Part shown: in pieces, positions 54,483-64,000 of the stretch
Layout: the number at the start of each line of letters is the position of its first letter
Numbering within the stretch: the first letter of the stretch is position 1
NCBI RefSeq assembly: GCF_043290135.1
Contig: NC_134705.1
Coordinates: forward strand, 41,843,771 to 41,907,770
Direction of reading: 5' to 3'
Source of the DNA: Rhipicephalus microplus
Taxonomy: Eukaryota > Arthropoda > Arachnida > Ixodida > Ixodidae
DNA: 64,000 nt
Program-made: the position numbers and the translations under genes
Notes under the pieces: generated by a model
What the model saw: the letters and a program-made list of their open reading frames with translations, nothing else
Database searches by the model: none
Told to the model about the DNA's origin: nothing

Positions 54483-57400
54483 TGCTCTCCAAGGCTCAAG
54501 GAGGCACCGCACGGGGAAGGCTCGGAGCAAACCATGCGTGAGTTTCCTTTCATTGTTACACTATGCACGTATTAAGTGATAGACTTTAATGTATGCTATT
54601 TGTATTGTGCAAGTTTTTGGGGACATACAACTTCCAACACTTATATGTTCTGACGAAAATCACGCAAGAATGAGAGAAGCTTGTGCAAAAATCATGCGAG
54701 AGTGTAAGAAGCTTTTGCAGAAGTCTGTGAAATGAAGTTTTGAAAATTTGCTGCAATGTGTCATTGTACAGTGGTCAACAGTCTTGCTCAGTATGCTTGA
54801 CTGCAGGGCTCCCGGCTGCACAGGCGCATCTACGGAGTGCCTGATGCATGATGGGCCAAATGTCAGCCTGCACACTGGTGCCTCTTATCCCCGTTTGTCT
54901 GTTACATCAGTGTCTCTTGTAAAGGGGATCAACTGTGCTACCTTTTTTTTTTAATGTAATGAGTTCTTTTTCCAGATTATTGTTGTTTTAAGGTAGAGCC
55001 TCACATTTCTATCAAATACTGAAGATTCTATTTTTCCTTCTAGATGCTATGAAGTCACTCCTTGTGTTACAATAGAGTGAACACTGTTATGAGAAAAGCT
55101 ACTTTATGGAGTTAACTCACTCCATATTGACTTAACACACAGAATTGGTGAAAACTACACTCCATTCCAGCTGCAATAGGAATAATGTTCATTTGCATAC
55201 TTCTGTTTCTCTTGTTTGTTTGTTGGCTGGAGGTTTGGAGTATAGGGTGGCCAGAGGGCACTGTGTAGTCTTTCTTCATCTTCCCAATTTTGTGAACATC
55301 AATTGATAGCCGTATGGGAAGCAGCCAGCATGCTGAAACAGCGGTGCAAGCATGCAAGATGTTCACCATTGCATGCAGTCAGTTGCTGTGAGCAACCTAC
55401 TGCATACAATTAACTGCGAGTGGTGAACTAACGCTGCACTATGTGTGCCTCCTGGAAAGCTGCAATGGTAAAGTGCCACAATCGTATAGTAACATGGATA
55501 ACATCGCAATTTGTTTCTTGAATAATTTTGCAACAGAATCAATGGAGTTTTGGATAAATTTGTGTATCTGCCTGGTTCATCAAAGCTACAGAGTCAAATG
55601 CGGTATATACTCGCGTATTATGTGTACTTTTTTTGTCAATCCGGTCATGTGCGAAGCTAGTAGGAATCGCTGGCCTAAAAGCTCAACTGGGAATATATGT
55701 TGCAGGCGCTGTCACAGCTGTCTCAAAGCGGATTGTCATTTGTTTGCTAAGCCTGTTCAAATGCCCCCATTTTCTTGAAGTTCTTCCGAACAGTGCTCAC
55801 AAAAACCAGTTCCCACGACAGGGTTATACCAGAGAACATAAGTACTCTCCAATAATTGTTGGGAACCCAACGTAAAGTAAGATGCAGACAAGGAAGCGCG
55901 ATGCCAACACAGTGCTGTGTGTGTCGCCCTTCATGTGTGTGTGTGTCCATTCCTTGTCCCAGTCTTCTATTGCGTTGTGTTCCCTCCGATATCTAACCAA
56001 CACACCCAAGCTTCTATGCTAAGTCTTATTCAACGCACTCTTCTGCTGGCTCCCATACTGAATATTGCATGTCGAAGAACTCCACGCTGATGTGCTTAGC
56101 GGTTATTCAACGCACTCTTCTGCTGGCTCCCATACTGAATATTGCATGTCGAAGAACTCCACGCTGATGTGCTTAGCGGTAGCACGGTTTCAGTTTTCTT
56201 CGGTAAGCTTTATAACAGCAATCTGCCTCGTATACAATTATTGTAGCCTATCACAAGGAACGGTAAAAACGCAATGGCCAGATGGCGAAACCGAAAAAAA
56301 AAAAAAATGAGTGCGAAAACCTGCCTCATCTAGTTGATGTGACAGGTCCTTGCACGCGTTCAACATCTGTGCTGTGTCTCGGGAATACATTCTTGCCGTG
56401 GAAGAGGTGGGAAGATAGGAGGCAAACCTTTAGGCATTTCGGACTACACATAAACAGGTTTCAGTTTTCAAGTTCGATATTCTAGGGAAAGCATAAAAGT
56501 TCATGGAAGAAGGGACCTTGCACTCAGTCCATTTTGTGTAAGACTGCACTCGCCTGCTCGACAAGAGATGTGCCTGACCAGAGCATCATGAAATCAAATG
56601 TGTCTGTGTGTGTGCTGGCAAGGTGGCTCGGGCTGGTTGGGGAGGGCAAAGTATGCGAGCAAAAAGTTTCTTGTAGTAAAGCTGGCTGGCTAATTATACT
56701 GCTGAGCAAATTATGTGAGGATGCAAATTGTGCGAGTAAATATGGTACATACTCTTGTATGTTTCAGCTCTATTGCTACGGATTCTGCGGATCCAACTTG
56801 GCATCCGGCAGCAACAAAGAGAGGTTCTGCAGGAGGTGCGACAGCTGAAGCACAAGGTACGGCTCTTGTCCGTGCCTCAGCACGCCCAGCCAGCACAGCG
56901 CCCCTCTGACCTTCCCCGGCTGCCTGCTGGTACAATTGGAGAAGTGGAGGCAGCAGAGGCAGCTGTGCAGAGTAAAGCTGTGGCTGCGGCTTTGGTGTAT
57001 ATTTCTTGATTTTTAATATGCCTATGTAACATGCAGAAATTTAGTACTGCTTTAAGATACTGTGTTTCGGGAAACAAACTAGTCAGGTTATCTCATGAGC
57101 CACTGTACTACAGTCGAATATGAATAATTTGTACTCAAAGAGGCCAGAAAATTTGTTCAAATTAAAAGAAGTTCAAAATAATGAAAGTTACCGTAATTAC
57201 TTGAATTTAACACGCACCTTTTTTCCGGTTAAGAGAGTTCATAAATCGCATGTGCGTTAAAATCGAATACGAAAAAAAAAATGAATATGGTCATTCTATT
57301 GCCATCGCCACTTACAAAATGGCCGCCCCCTACGTGCGTCGGCATGGCGCGTCGGTCATTTCTGCCTATGTGTTTCCCATGCGCGGCACTTCATACGTGT

Positions 57401-60400
57401 GCTGAGGAGTTCGTCATCTTGTAGTACATTAGCATCGACGGCATGGTAGGGCCGACTCCAAAAACTCGACGAGTGCACCACAATGCTGCTTCTAAAAGAA
57501 AAGTCGTCGCGTGTGCCGGAACGGACAGAAATCGGGCCGCATCGCGGTCATTCGGAGTTCCCGAAACGTGCGTGCGGGACTGCCGGAAACAAAAGCAGAA
57601 TATTGTCGACAACAAAGATTCACGCAAAGGCTTCAGTGGACCACAGCAGGGTCGGTTTCCACAAATTGAAGAGCTGCTCGGCGAGTATGTGATTAAGCAG
57701 TGAGCGGCACAGCGGCCCGTGACGACAGAACTGCTCCAAGTGCAGGCTATGCAGTTAGCCTTAGAAAAAGGGCTAATGCAGAGCCATTTTAAAGCGAGCA
57801 GGTGCTGGCTAACGAACTTTATGAAGAGAAAAGGCTTTTCCCTCCGAAGGCGAACGGGCATATGCCGGAAGTTGCCGGAGGAGTACGAAGAAAAGCTTCA
57901 GAGTCTTCAGAGGTTCCTCCTAAACTTGCGGCACAACGGCTACCTGCTTGGGCAAATCGGGAATGCCGATCACACGCCTCTTTACTTCGACATGCCTGGC
58001 ACCACAACCGTCTAGGAGAAGGGGGCGAAGCAAGTTTGTGTACTGACATCGGGCCACGGTAAAACTAGAGTGACAGCAATGCTCTGTTGCACGTCAGATA
58101 GGCATAAGCTTCCCCCGTACTTTATATTTAAACGGAAGACGCTCTCAAAAAGAGTCGTTTTCGCGAGTGGTGTGATCAAGCGGGCCAACGAGAAAAAAGG
58201 GTGCGCGTGGCAACCAATGTCTTAGTTTTTTTTTTTTTTTTTTTTTTTGTGGAAACCGGACGCGCGTTACAATCGAGGCCGCGGTAGAATAGAGTAAATA
58301 CGGTAAACGAGCGGAGGGCTCACCATGCAGTGATGCATGTGCATGGAGAAGTTTTATTCACAAATTACAGGACATCCGTCATTAATTAAAGTAGTCAATA
58401 CATGTCTGTATACGTTGGCCTTGCAACGAGTCAACAAGTTTTGCGTGCAGTTTGCAAAGCATTTGTACTTCGGCTTCAGTATTCTCCTGGCAAAAGAAGT
58501 TGCACGCGGCAATGTCCAGTGCTGACACTCTTCGAAGACAACTGTGTTTCCACTGTTACCATCTGCGCTGCAGCCGGAGCGTGGCCAGCACATGATGAGA
58601 ATGGAGGAGCGTCTCTACCTGGAGAAAAGCAGATCGGCATTCGAGAGAGAAACACTCCGCGGCAGCTTTTTTTTTCTCTCTTCATGCGCGGTGTTGAAAG
58701 GAGAAGAGTCTCTACATAGCAGGAACGAAAAACAGGGAAGCGTGACACCGGCGCGTTGCAAATCGGCATGAGAGAGCCAACTCTCTGCGACAGCTTTTTT
58801 TCCCCTCTTTCTCTTCATGCGCAGTGTTAAGAGGAGAAGGGTCTCTACGTGGCAGGGACGGAAAAAGCCGAAGCGGGGCACAGGAATGTCGCAGATTGGC
58901 GTTTGGCAAATATTCCACCGCAGTCTTTTCTTTCCTTTTCTTCATTTTCTTCTTCAAGCACAGCGATGAGGTGTCTGAAGTGCCACCGCAGGATTGGGCG
59001 GGGTGCTGAGAGCATTTTCGGAGCGCGGTATAGCTTTGATAGGACCACAGCGTCAGTTCGAATTAAGTGTGTTGGAATTAATGAGATTCGACTGTATTTA
59101 CTATATAGTCTGTGAAGTCCGAGTGAACTGTCTTAAGCTAGCAGACGATGTAGGCGGCATCGTGTGTTTGATGGGCAGTGACTAGCAATAGCCTGCTTAA
59201 AACAGACATTCAGTAATTTTGTTCATTTATCACCCTATTTCGTGTCCGCTGCGGCTCTCTCTACTTTGAGCTACAGTTCACCCTGCCTTGTGTTAGCCGA
59301 TTTCTTACTTTTTTAAAAATCTAACATGCACCCAATTTCGCAGTGTGAAGAAAAATGCACCTTTGTTTATTGTGATGAGATTTCTATAGCGACATGCCTC
59401 TTTGTTGGCTATCACAGAAAAATATAAACAGCAAATGGTGCGACCATCTAGTGCGACCTTTATTTTTCTATCAGTTTCATCTATGACCAAGATTTGGTCG
59501 CTCTAAGGTTGCCTCTTAGTACGCCTTGATCATGTTCATTTATCTTGTTGTGCTCTGCTTACAATGCATTGATTAAAAACATGTCCAGGCTTCTTTTTGA
59601 ATTCCACATATTTTATCGTTTTTCACCTGTAGAAGCTACTCCTGGTCAACATTCAGGCAAAGACATTGTAACCTCGAAGAAACGTGTATTGGAATTTGAG
59701 CACTGTACAAAGTAATTTACTATTTCATAGCTAGAATCAATATTTATTAAGGGTTATAACAGTGTTGTATTTGATTTCATAACAGCGAAACTGCATTCAG
59801 AGAAGGACTCTGAAAGGTTCTCACACTGAGTGTGAGAGGGCTGATGTGGAAACCATTTTAGGTCAAGTGAGTTGAAGTTAGCGTAAAAAAACAATGAAAT
59901 GTTGTGATGCCCAAAAATTCAAGTTGTTGTTTTCAGTGTCCTCTTCTTGCAGATTTTTATCATGAAAACATTTCGATGTGCTGTTGCGTTTACCCCATCT
60001 ATGCTTCTTGCATTTTTTTACAGCGCAAGTACCTCCTGCAGATTGGGGGACGTGGCCTCCGAGAAATTGGTGTGAATGCCATGAAGGCTGTATTGGCACA
60101 TGACGTGCAAGTGCTGTACAGCCTTCATGGCAGAAAAGGGAAAAGGGCCTTTTTGAACCTGAGGCTCTGTAGATTAGTGACAGGTTAGACTTGTTCATTG
60201 TTTTATGTGTGTGTACCCTTGTGTATTCTCTGTACTGCAGTGCTTCATGTGTACTATGGTATTTCTGTTCTTGTATGCAGATGTCATCTGCCAAAAAGCA
60301 GGGTGCGACCAGGCGGAGGCCCTCAACTTTATTAAGAGGTGGCTGCCAGGGTCTGGTGATCGCTGTGGGGGCAGGAAGTGGCGCTTCAGAGAAGCATTTG

Positions 60401-60543
60401 TTGTGGAGCAGCCCGATGATCCCCACTCTCAAAGTGCAGATTATCGGTTGCTCGCGGCAGCTGGCTTCCTGCCCAGCCACAGCAGCCAGGGCCTTGACAG
60501 CACCACTGTCATGGTGCCCCCAACGCAACCTGACCTGCAGTAG
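54483..60543 (+). CDS. DUF4806-like protein, four 3' exons
   Basis: Exons 54,483-54,537, 56,768-56,994, 60,024-60,183 and 60,281-60,543, each with AG/GT boundaries and matching phases (1, 0, 1). The product runs from a polar stretch through a coiled coil (QQQREVLQEVRQLKHKVR) into LPAGTIGEVEAAEAAV, then LLQIGGRGLREIGVNAMKAV, GRKGKRAFLNLRLCRLV and EALNFIKRWLPGSGDRCGGR, ending VPPTQPDLQ. The order coiled coil, L-P..E.E..E, I-G-G, G-K.A-F and W-L..D-R-x-G-G-R is that of the arthropod DUF4806 family, whose function is unknown to me. No stop interrupts the joined exons. The 3-kb third intron holds a pogo remnant and a tandem array. The 5' exons are not identified. The second donor (GTGTAT) is weak. 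Confidence 0.7.
56026..56179. repeat. Perfect 77-bp tandem duplication
   Basis: Copies 56,026-56,102 and 56,103-56,179 look identical, starting TTATTCAACGCACTCTTCTG. It lies in an intron of the DUF4806-like gene. Identity implies a very recent event. Confidence 0.95.
57191..58303 (+). mobile_element. Pogo-like DNA transposon, internally deleted
   Basis: Ends CCGTAATTAC and GTAAATACGG (imperfect inverted repeats) lie within TA dinucleotides. Contains the N-terminal two thirds of a CENP-B/DDE-type transposase. The 3' part of the gene is replaced by an unrelated T26 run at about 58,222. Confidence 0.75.
57443..58208 (+). pseudogene. Pogo/CENP-B-like transposase, truncated
   Basis: One frame with TGA at 57,701-57,703 and TAG at 58,013-58,015. 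Helix-turn-helix DNA-binding start: HHNAASKRKVVACA and SRSFGVPETCVRDCRKQKQ. The CENP-B-type second DNA-binding domain follows (FKASRCWLTNFMKRKGFSLR, about 57,790). The first catalytic aspartate is in GNADHTPLYFDMP (about 57,963). The remaining catalytic residues are lost after IKRANEKKG. It would bind transposon ends in the nucleus if intact; this copy cannot. Confidence 0.8.
58611..58960. repeat. Degenerate tandem repeat, units about 97-133 bp
   Basis: GTCTCTAC occurs at 58,611, 58,708 and 58,841, each followed by GGCAT/GGCGT and a pyrimidine block with CTTCATGCGC.GTGTT. Intronic. Confidence 0.7.
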
Positions 60544-60603
60544 AGCGGGCCTTTTTTAGTTGTGTATATATATTTTTCAATGTATACATTTTTTGTTGTA
60601 CCA

Positions 60604-60609
60604 AATAAA
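60604..60609 (+). promoter_or_regulatory. Polyadenylation signal AATAAA
   Basis: 61 bp after the stop codon of the DUF4806-like gene. Supports 60,543 as the true 3' end of the coding sequence. Confidence 0.65.
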
Positions 60610-61089
60610 TAAAAAAAACAAAGAATAAATAGTCTGCAGACTGTCGGTGGTGCACTGTTCGGCTAGCTTATGCTGATTCGGAAGCACCATCACCATGTTT
60701 TAGTTACTAAAAAATGCTCTAAACTATGAATATTCTCGATTACCTTGTGGGGGACATATGTGGGGATTGCAAGTGGGGGACATACGCTTTCAACATTTAC
60801 TTCCTAACAACTTTTTTCGATCTGCTGTACCAAATACCAGTACCAAATAAAGCACTCGCTATTGCAAAAGATAACTTGGTAAAAAAATAAACTACACTTC
60901 TAGTGTTAGCAAAGGGAATGAGGTATAAAAGATGAAATAGATCGAGTAACTGCTTTCAGTTCTCAGCATTCAATTTTCTGTTGCCCCAAGTATACAGGGC
61001 TGCAAAGCTACAAGAGTGGGTCATCGAGGCATATTGTTTAAATCTTCCGGTAAGAAAAATTCCCTACTAATAATGGTTACATAATGGCA
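60610..61089. other. No gene recognised
   Basis: AT-rich downstream flank of the DUF4806-like gene with a GGGGGACATA repeat pair near 60,750-60,785. Confidence 0.5.
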
Positions 61090-61440
61090 AGCCAATCAGT
61101 AGCCAATATTCGTCGTGCAGGAAACATCGGTGTAATAACGGCATTTGATTGGCTGCAATGTAGCCCTGGATTGGTCCAATGTCGGTCGTACATCCATAGC
61201 CAATATTCGTCGTGCAGCAAACATCGGCGTAAAAATGGCATGTGATTGGCTGAAATATGGCCCAATGTTGGCCGAACATTGGCAGCTTTGTCGGCAATAC
61301 GATGGGCCTTCGTCGGCCCAATGTTGGTTGCATACTGGTAGGGTGGCTAGAATGGGGAGGTGTGATGAGCGGGGCGCCTTTCGTTTGTCGGAGAGGGTCA
61401 CTCGGCGCGCCGATGCCGCAAGGGGCGCTGATGGCAGTGG
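61090..61440. repeat. Inner array and flank, inverted at 62,840-63,090
   Basis: Two 97-bp units start at 61,101 and 61,198 (AGCCAATATTCGTCGTGCAG). They are followed by TACTGGTAGGGTGGCTAGAATG, GCGCGCCGATGCCGC and GGCGCGGGTA. The last three blocks recur in reverse complement at 62,840-62,960. The pair brackets the P-like transposase remnant. Confidence 0.8.
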
Positions 61441-61610
61441 CGCGGGTAGGGAGCGGCGCACTTCCCTGTGTTTGCTGCACGTGCGCTTGGATTTTCTTCG
61501 CAAGCAGTCGCTACATTGCAAGTATGCCATCAGTCAGTGTTTGCGCTAGGTCCCTCTGAAATGCCCGAGGATGTCAACGGCGAAAAAGAAGACCAAGCGT
61601 TGGTGCCTGG

Positions 61611-62030
61611 GTGCCGATAGTGTCGATAGAGCGTGCATCGTACACTGCTGAGCGAAGTGACTCCCGCCTTGTATATTATGTCGCAGGCTACGTTGCGAGA
61701 AAGCGTATACTTAGCAATAATTGTGATGAGTGCAAGAACGCCTGTCTTGTCTCGAGAGAAAATGTGCCTGGAAATCTCCCAGCCCATGCAAGCAAGCTGT
61801 GGGATCTGGGCGAACTTTTGTATCCATCGAATTCCCTTTATACCCTCATCCTGAACCTTGAGGACAAAATCACTCGTTTCTTGAGCTCAGCACAACTTCA
61901 CGCCAAGTCGGCCATAGAGATGCTGAAGGGGATTGGCGAGACACAACAAATTGGCTGCCCAAAGCATGGGGCTCTCTTCACCAAAAGTGTGGTGCGTATT
62001 TATTGCCTAACTCGTGTCCACTTTTTTTAA
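61611..62030 (+). pseudogene. P-element/THAP9-like transposase, C-terminal region
   Basis: Open for 139 codons. The segment RLVYYVAGYVARKRILS, the CDECKNACLVS cysteine pair, LWDLGELLYPSNSLYTLIL and the ending VRIYCLTRVHFF are characteristic of the C-terminal domain of P-type transposases as found in arthropods. The catalytic RNase H-like core and THAP domain are not adjacent. Coding traces continue in another frame to about 62,100, so a T/A-run frameshift ends this frame early. It is the only transposase-like sequence near either end of the 24-kb insertion. Confidence 0.65.
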
Positions 62031-62570
62031 AAGCATGAACCAAAAAGAAGACGAAAGAAAGGGCGGAGAGTTAAGCCATGTGTACTCTAGTGGCAGAGCA
62101 TGAATACCTTGGCATGCATGAAAATCAAGTTATGTTTTTGTTTAAAAAAGTGTCTGCTCTATTTCTGCTGCTGGAACAATTCTCGAGTCACAGGCTTCGC
62201 GGCATACGTAAGTTTTAGCGCTCTTACAGCGTTACTCGTCTAAGTTAATGAGCAATTGTAGGCTTCTAAAACTTCTACGTTCGGAAACCGATAATTGAAT
62301 GCCAAGTGAAAATTTAAGCTGCGACTCGCAGAAGATTATGCGTTCGCGGCGGAGCAGCAAAACGAGGCTCTTGTACCGACGTTTCTGCTCGTGGATGAAG
62401 GAACTTAACATGCTCTAAGTAATATGAAGCCTTCCAGTAATCGCAACGTCTCGTAACACCCCTGCAGTTCTGCCGTGAGTAACCGCAATATTACGAAATC
62501 CACAAAAGTTGGTGTCGGGTCTCGCTCATATGCCTTCTCGAGAATTGTTTTCAGAGGCGAGAAAATATAG

Positions 62571-62612
62571 AGATACTTAAGCCACGTAAGACATTACGTG
62601 GCTTAAGTATCT
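62571..62612. repeat. Perfect 19-bp inverted repeat, 4-base loop
   Basis: AGATACTTAAGCCACGTAA at 62,571-62,589 is inverted at 62,594-62,612 around GACA. Confidence 0.95.
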
Positions 62613-62713
62613 TAAGTAATGTCGTACATTGACTCAATAAAAAAGGTTTTCACCGAAAATAGGTGACCGCCATATAGCGTGAGAGCAGGCCCATAGCCAG
62701 AAATTTTTTTGGA

Positions 62714-62777
62714 GGGGGGGGGGGGGCACTTGCTAAAAACTAGAGAAAAGAGGCCCCTAGCCCCCCCCCCCCCCCCG
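62714..62777. repeat. Opposed poly-G and poly-C runs
   Basis: A G run near 62,715-62,727 and a C run of about 17 at 62,761-62,776, 35 bp apart and complementary, followed by GGCTACAGGCCTG. A common dispersed repeat end or assembly-sensitive site. Confidence 0.8.
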
Positions 62778-62954
62778 GCTACAGGCCTGCGTCTAACTGC
62801 GTGAGAGAGATTTCTGCGGAGAGCAGCGCGCACTCATTCGTATGTCGCCTGCGCAAGGGTACCCGCGCCTCTGCGTGCAGCGCTCCAAGCGGCATCGGCG
62901 CGCTTTGGGGACTGGTTTCAGCGGCCGCTTTTCACACCTCCTCATTCTAGCCAC

Positions 62955-63114
62955 CCTAATACTGGCTAAAACATCGGCAAAACGTCGGCCCATCATTGGC
63001 TTGAACGTCGGCCCGACATTGGAAGTAGTTGCACTTCCGACGTCGGCCCGACGTCGGTGCCGATGTTAGCAGATGTTGGTCCAAGACTGGTCCAACGGCG
63101 GCGTGCTGCCTCGG
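62955..63114. repeat. Right terminal array of the 24-kb insertion
   Basis: Short units of CGTCGGCCC, ATCGGC and CCGACGTCGG type, then TTGGTCCAAGACTGGTCCAA and the GTGCTGCC terminus. It shows mirror-image resemblance, not close identity, to 39,025-39,100 beyond the terminal 30 bp. Confidence 0.7.
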
Positions 63115-63900
63115 AAGGGATTTGTGACAAACAAATTGGTAGCGCCCGCCGAATTATCTAGAACTGCAAACGGCAACGCGAGGCTCTTGCGACTTTGGAA
63201 TGTTTGGGAAGGCGTAAACAACACTGCAGGCTTAGACACATCGGCACAAGATACGGGAACAAAGGCTGCGCTAGTCGGTGGTATGTCGATGTCGTCAGCG
63301 AGAAACAGCTTGTTCAACGGAAATTCCGGAGACGAGGCACACAACGCAGAGAAGGCCACTTCAGCACGAGCACAGTCGATAACCGCATAATTACGAGACA
63401 GAAAATCCCAGCTGAGGATCACATCATGAAAACAAGTTTGTAGCACAAGAAATTCAACGGTATACAAAACATCTTGGATGAGAACGCGGGTGGTACAGGC
63501 AGCTGATGGTCGAATATGGTGAGCAGTGGCAGTACGGAGGGACAACCCCCTTGGCGTCGTGGTAACCTTCCGAAGCAGGCGGCAAAGTTTTAAATCAGTT
63601 ACTGAAACGGCAGCACCAGTGTCCACAAGCGCAAGGGTACGATAACCGTCCACAAAAACTTCGATGAGGTTTGTCGGAGAAGTGCGAGGACTTGATTCTT
63701 TCGACGACGACGCAGTTCGTGCCTCCGGAATAGCGGCATCTAGTTTTCCGCGTCTGAAGGGCAGGGTCGACGGCGCATAGGTGACAGGGAGTGACGACGG
63801 GGAGATGGAGATCGGTGACTGACTGAGGGAGGGTGGTCGGGTGAAGAGGATCCTTGTTGACGTGGCGTGTTGTTAAAGCGCCGAGAGTCGTGCGACGATC
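63066..63900 (-). pseudogene. Gypsy gag end and protease (5' part of second element)
   Basis: Minus strand. A basic, proline- and arginine-rich gag tail (about 63,900-63,740) leads into the protease: LALVDTGAAVSVT (about 63,625) with the D-T-G active site intact, then VEFLVLQTCFHDVILSWDFL, where the usual I-L-G-x-D reads I-L-S-W-D. A linker region ends in LFVTNPF at about 63,120. The natural coding sequence stops at 63,115; the last residues of the open frame are read from the transposon terminus. The rest of this pol gene is at 39,024 and below. One or more frameshifts separate gag and protease. Confidence 0.8.
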
Positions 63901-63904
63901 TTTT

Positions 63905-63910
63905 GCATAC

Positions 63911-63947
<37 letters not shown>
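63905..63947. repeat. (CATA)n/(TA)n microsatellite
   Basis: CATA units pass into TA repeats that abut the LTR terminus at 63,948. It sits where primer-binding site and most of gag would be expected. Confidence 0.95.
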
Positions 63948-63953
<6 letters not shown>

Positions 63954-64000
63954 GGGGGTTTATTGAATAAAACCAACTGCCTGGTTCAAGAGCCGACAGT
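63948..64000 (-). repeat. LTR terminus of second gypsy family, partial
   Basis: Matches 35,954-36,006 (TTATAAGGGGGTTTATTGAAT onward). On the minus strand this is the 3' end of an LTR. It is probably the 5' LTR of the split gypsy element or an independent solo LTR; the window ends inside it. Confidence 0.75.

Larger units (their letters stand above)
39025..63114. mobile_element. 24-kb insertion inside gypsy pol, candidate giant transposon
   Basis: The left end reads CCCAGGCAGCACAGAAGGTTGG; the right end, read inward on the minus strand, CCGAGGCAGCACGCCGCCGTTG. AA flanks both ends (39,023-39,024 and 63,115-63,116). Removing the segment and one AA restores the gypsy pol frame at the expected length. 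Behind each end lies a degenerate AGCCAATATTGG array. The right 2 kb contains a P-element-like transposase C-terminus between inverted copies of the array and its flank. The rest holds a DUF4806-like gene, SINE, LINE, Penelope and pogo insertions. Alternatives: a small P-like element that later received these insertions in its left array, or a rearrangement. Confidence 0.55.

Noticed and set aside
58476..59048. Several minus-strand frames sharing LLLSTPRMKREKKS-type sequence as a gene family
   Set aside because: The similarity reflects the degenerate intronic tandem repeat; the frames differ and carry no domain.
63066..63114. C-terminal residues of the protease frame beyond LFVTNPF
   Set aside because: They are translated from the inverted terminus and array of the 24-kb segment, not from the gypsy gene.
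39025..63114. Maverick/Polinton or Starship-like element
   Set aside because: No protein-primed DNA polymerase, capsid, ATPase or tyrosine recombinase motifs were visible in this segment.
1..64000. CRISPR arrays, bacterial operons, phage or plasmid features
   Set aside because: No regularly spaced repeats with unique spacers, no ribosome-binding-site-led gene clusters, and every coding motif seen is eukaryotic.

Overview
The window is eukaryotic repeat-dominated DNA, almost certainly from an ixodid (hard) tick. The clearest sign is a tRNA-derived SINE matching my recollection of the tick Ruka family: a tRNA-like head with a perfect B box, then a conserved body ending in (AATC)n. It occurs at least six times, mostly with 13-16 bp target-site duplications. 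Long introns, exon-intron signals, AATAAA signals and the absence of operons also fit an arthropod nucleus. This is not a prokaryotic region, and no bacterial-style gene clusters, rRNA genes or CRISPR arrays are visible.

Layout. 1-2.2 kb: 3' half of an RNase H-bearing LINE. 2.46-10.64 kb: a Tigger/pogo-like DNA transposon (minus strand) with a whole Ty3/gypsy LTR retrotransposon inside its transposase (2757-9814, 4-bp duplication CGGG) and a small 5'-inverted LINE copy. The gypsy element has integrase upstream of reverse transcriptase, an unusual order for this superfamily. 10.7-14.0 kb: LINE tails and empty AT-rich DNA. 14.6-18.5 kb: a nearly full-length CR1-like LINE. 18.6-24.9 kb: repeats with inverted ends, a dispersed 1-kb repeat and a LINE 3' end with an open RT. 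25.3-28.1 kb: a broken THAP-domain gene split by a 1.2-kb solo LTR. 28.6-35.2 kb: three LINE copies in both orientations with SINE and foldback insertions. 35.2-36.0 kb: a Penelope-like element fragment. 36.0-39.0 kb: the 3' part of a second gypsy element (minus strand).

From 39,025 to 63,114 lies the most interesting feature. The gypsy pol gene stops at 39,024 and its missing upstream part (protease and linker) resumes at 63,115 on the same strand. Joining the two with one copy of a 2-bp repeat (AA) restores the reading frame, and the length fits the family without a gap. The intervening 24.1 kb begins and ends with inverted GGCAGCAC-type termini backed by degenerate arrays built on an AGCCAATATTGG core. 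It carries a P-element-like transposase C-terminus near its right end and the 3' exons of a DUF4806-type gene (54,483-60,543), with later SINE, LINE, Penelope and pogo insertions. It looks like a very large transposable element, or a smaller P-like element that later grew by insertion.

The only candidate functional host-type gene is the DUF4806-like one. Most other coding remnants are transposon proteins with stops or frameshifts; the gypsy RT-RNase H and the 22.8-kb LINE RT are the main open exceptions. Identity percentages are by eye, and family names rest on motif recognition without database searches.
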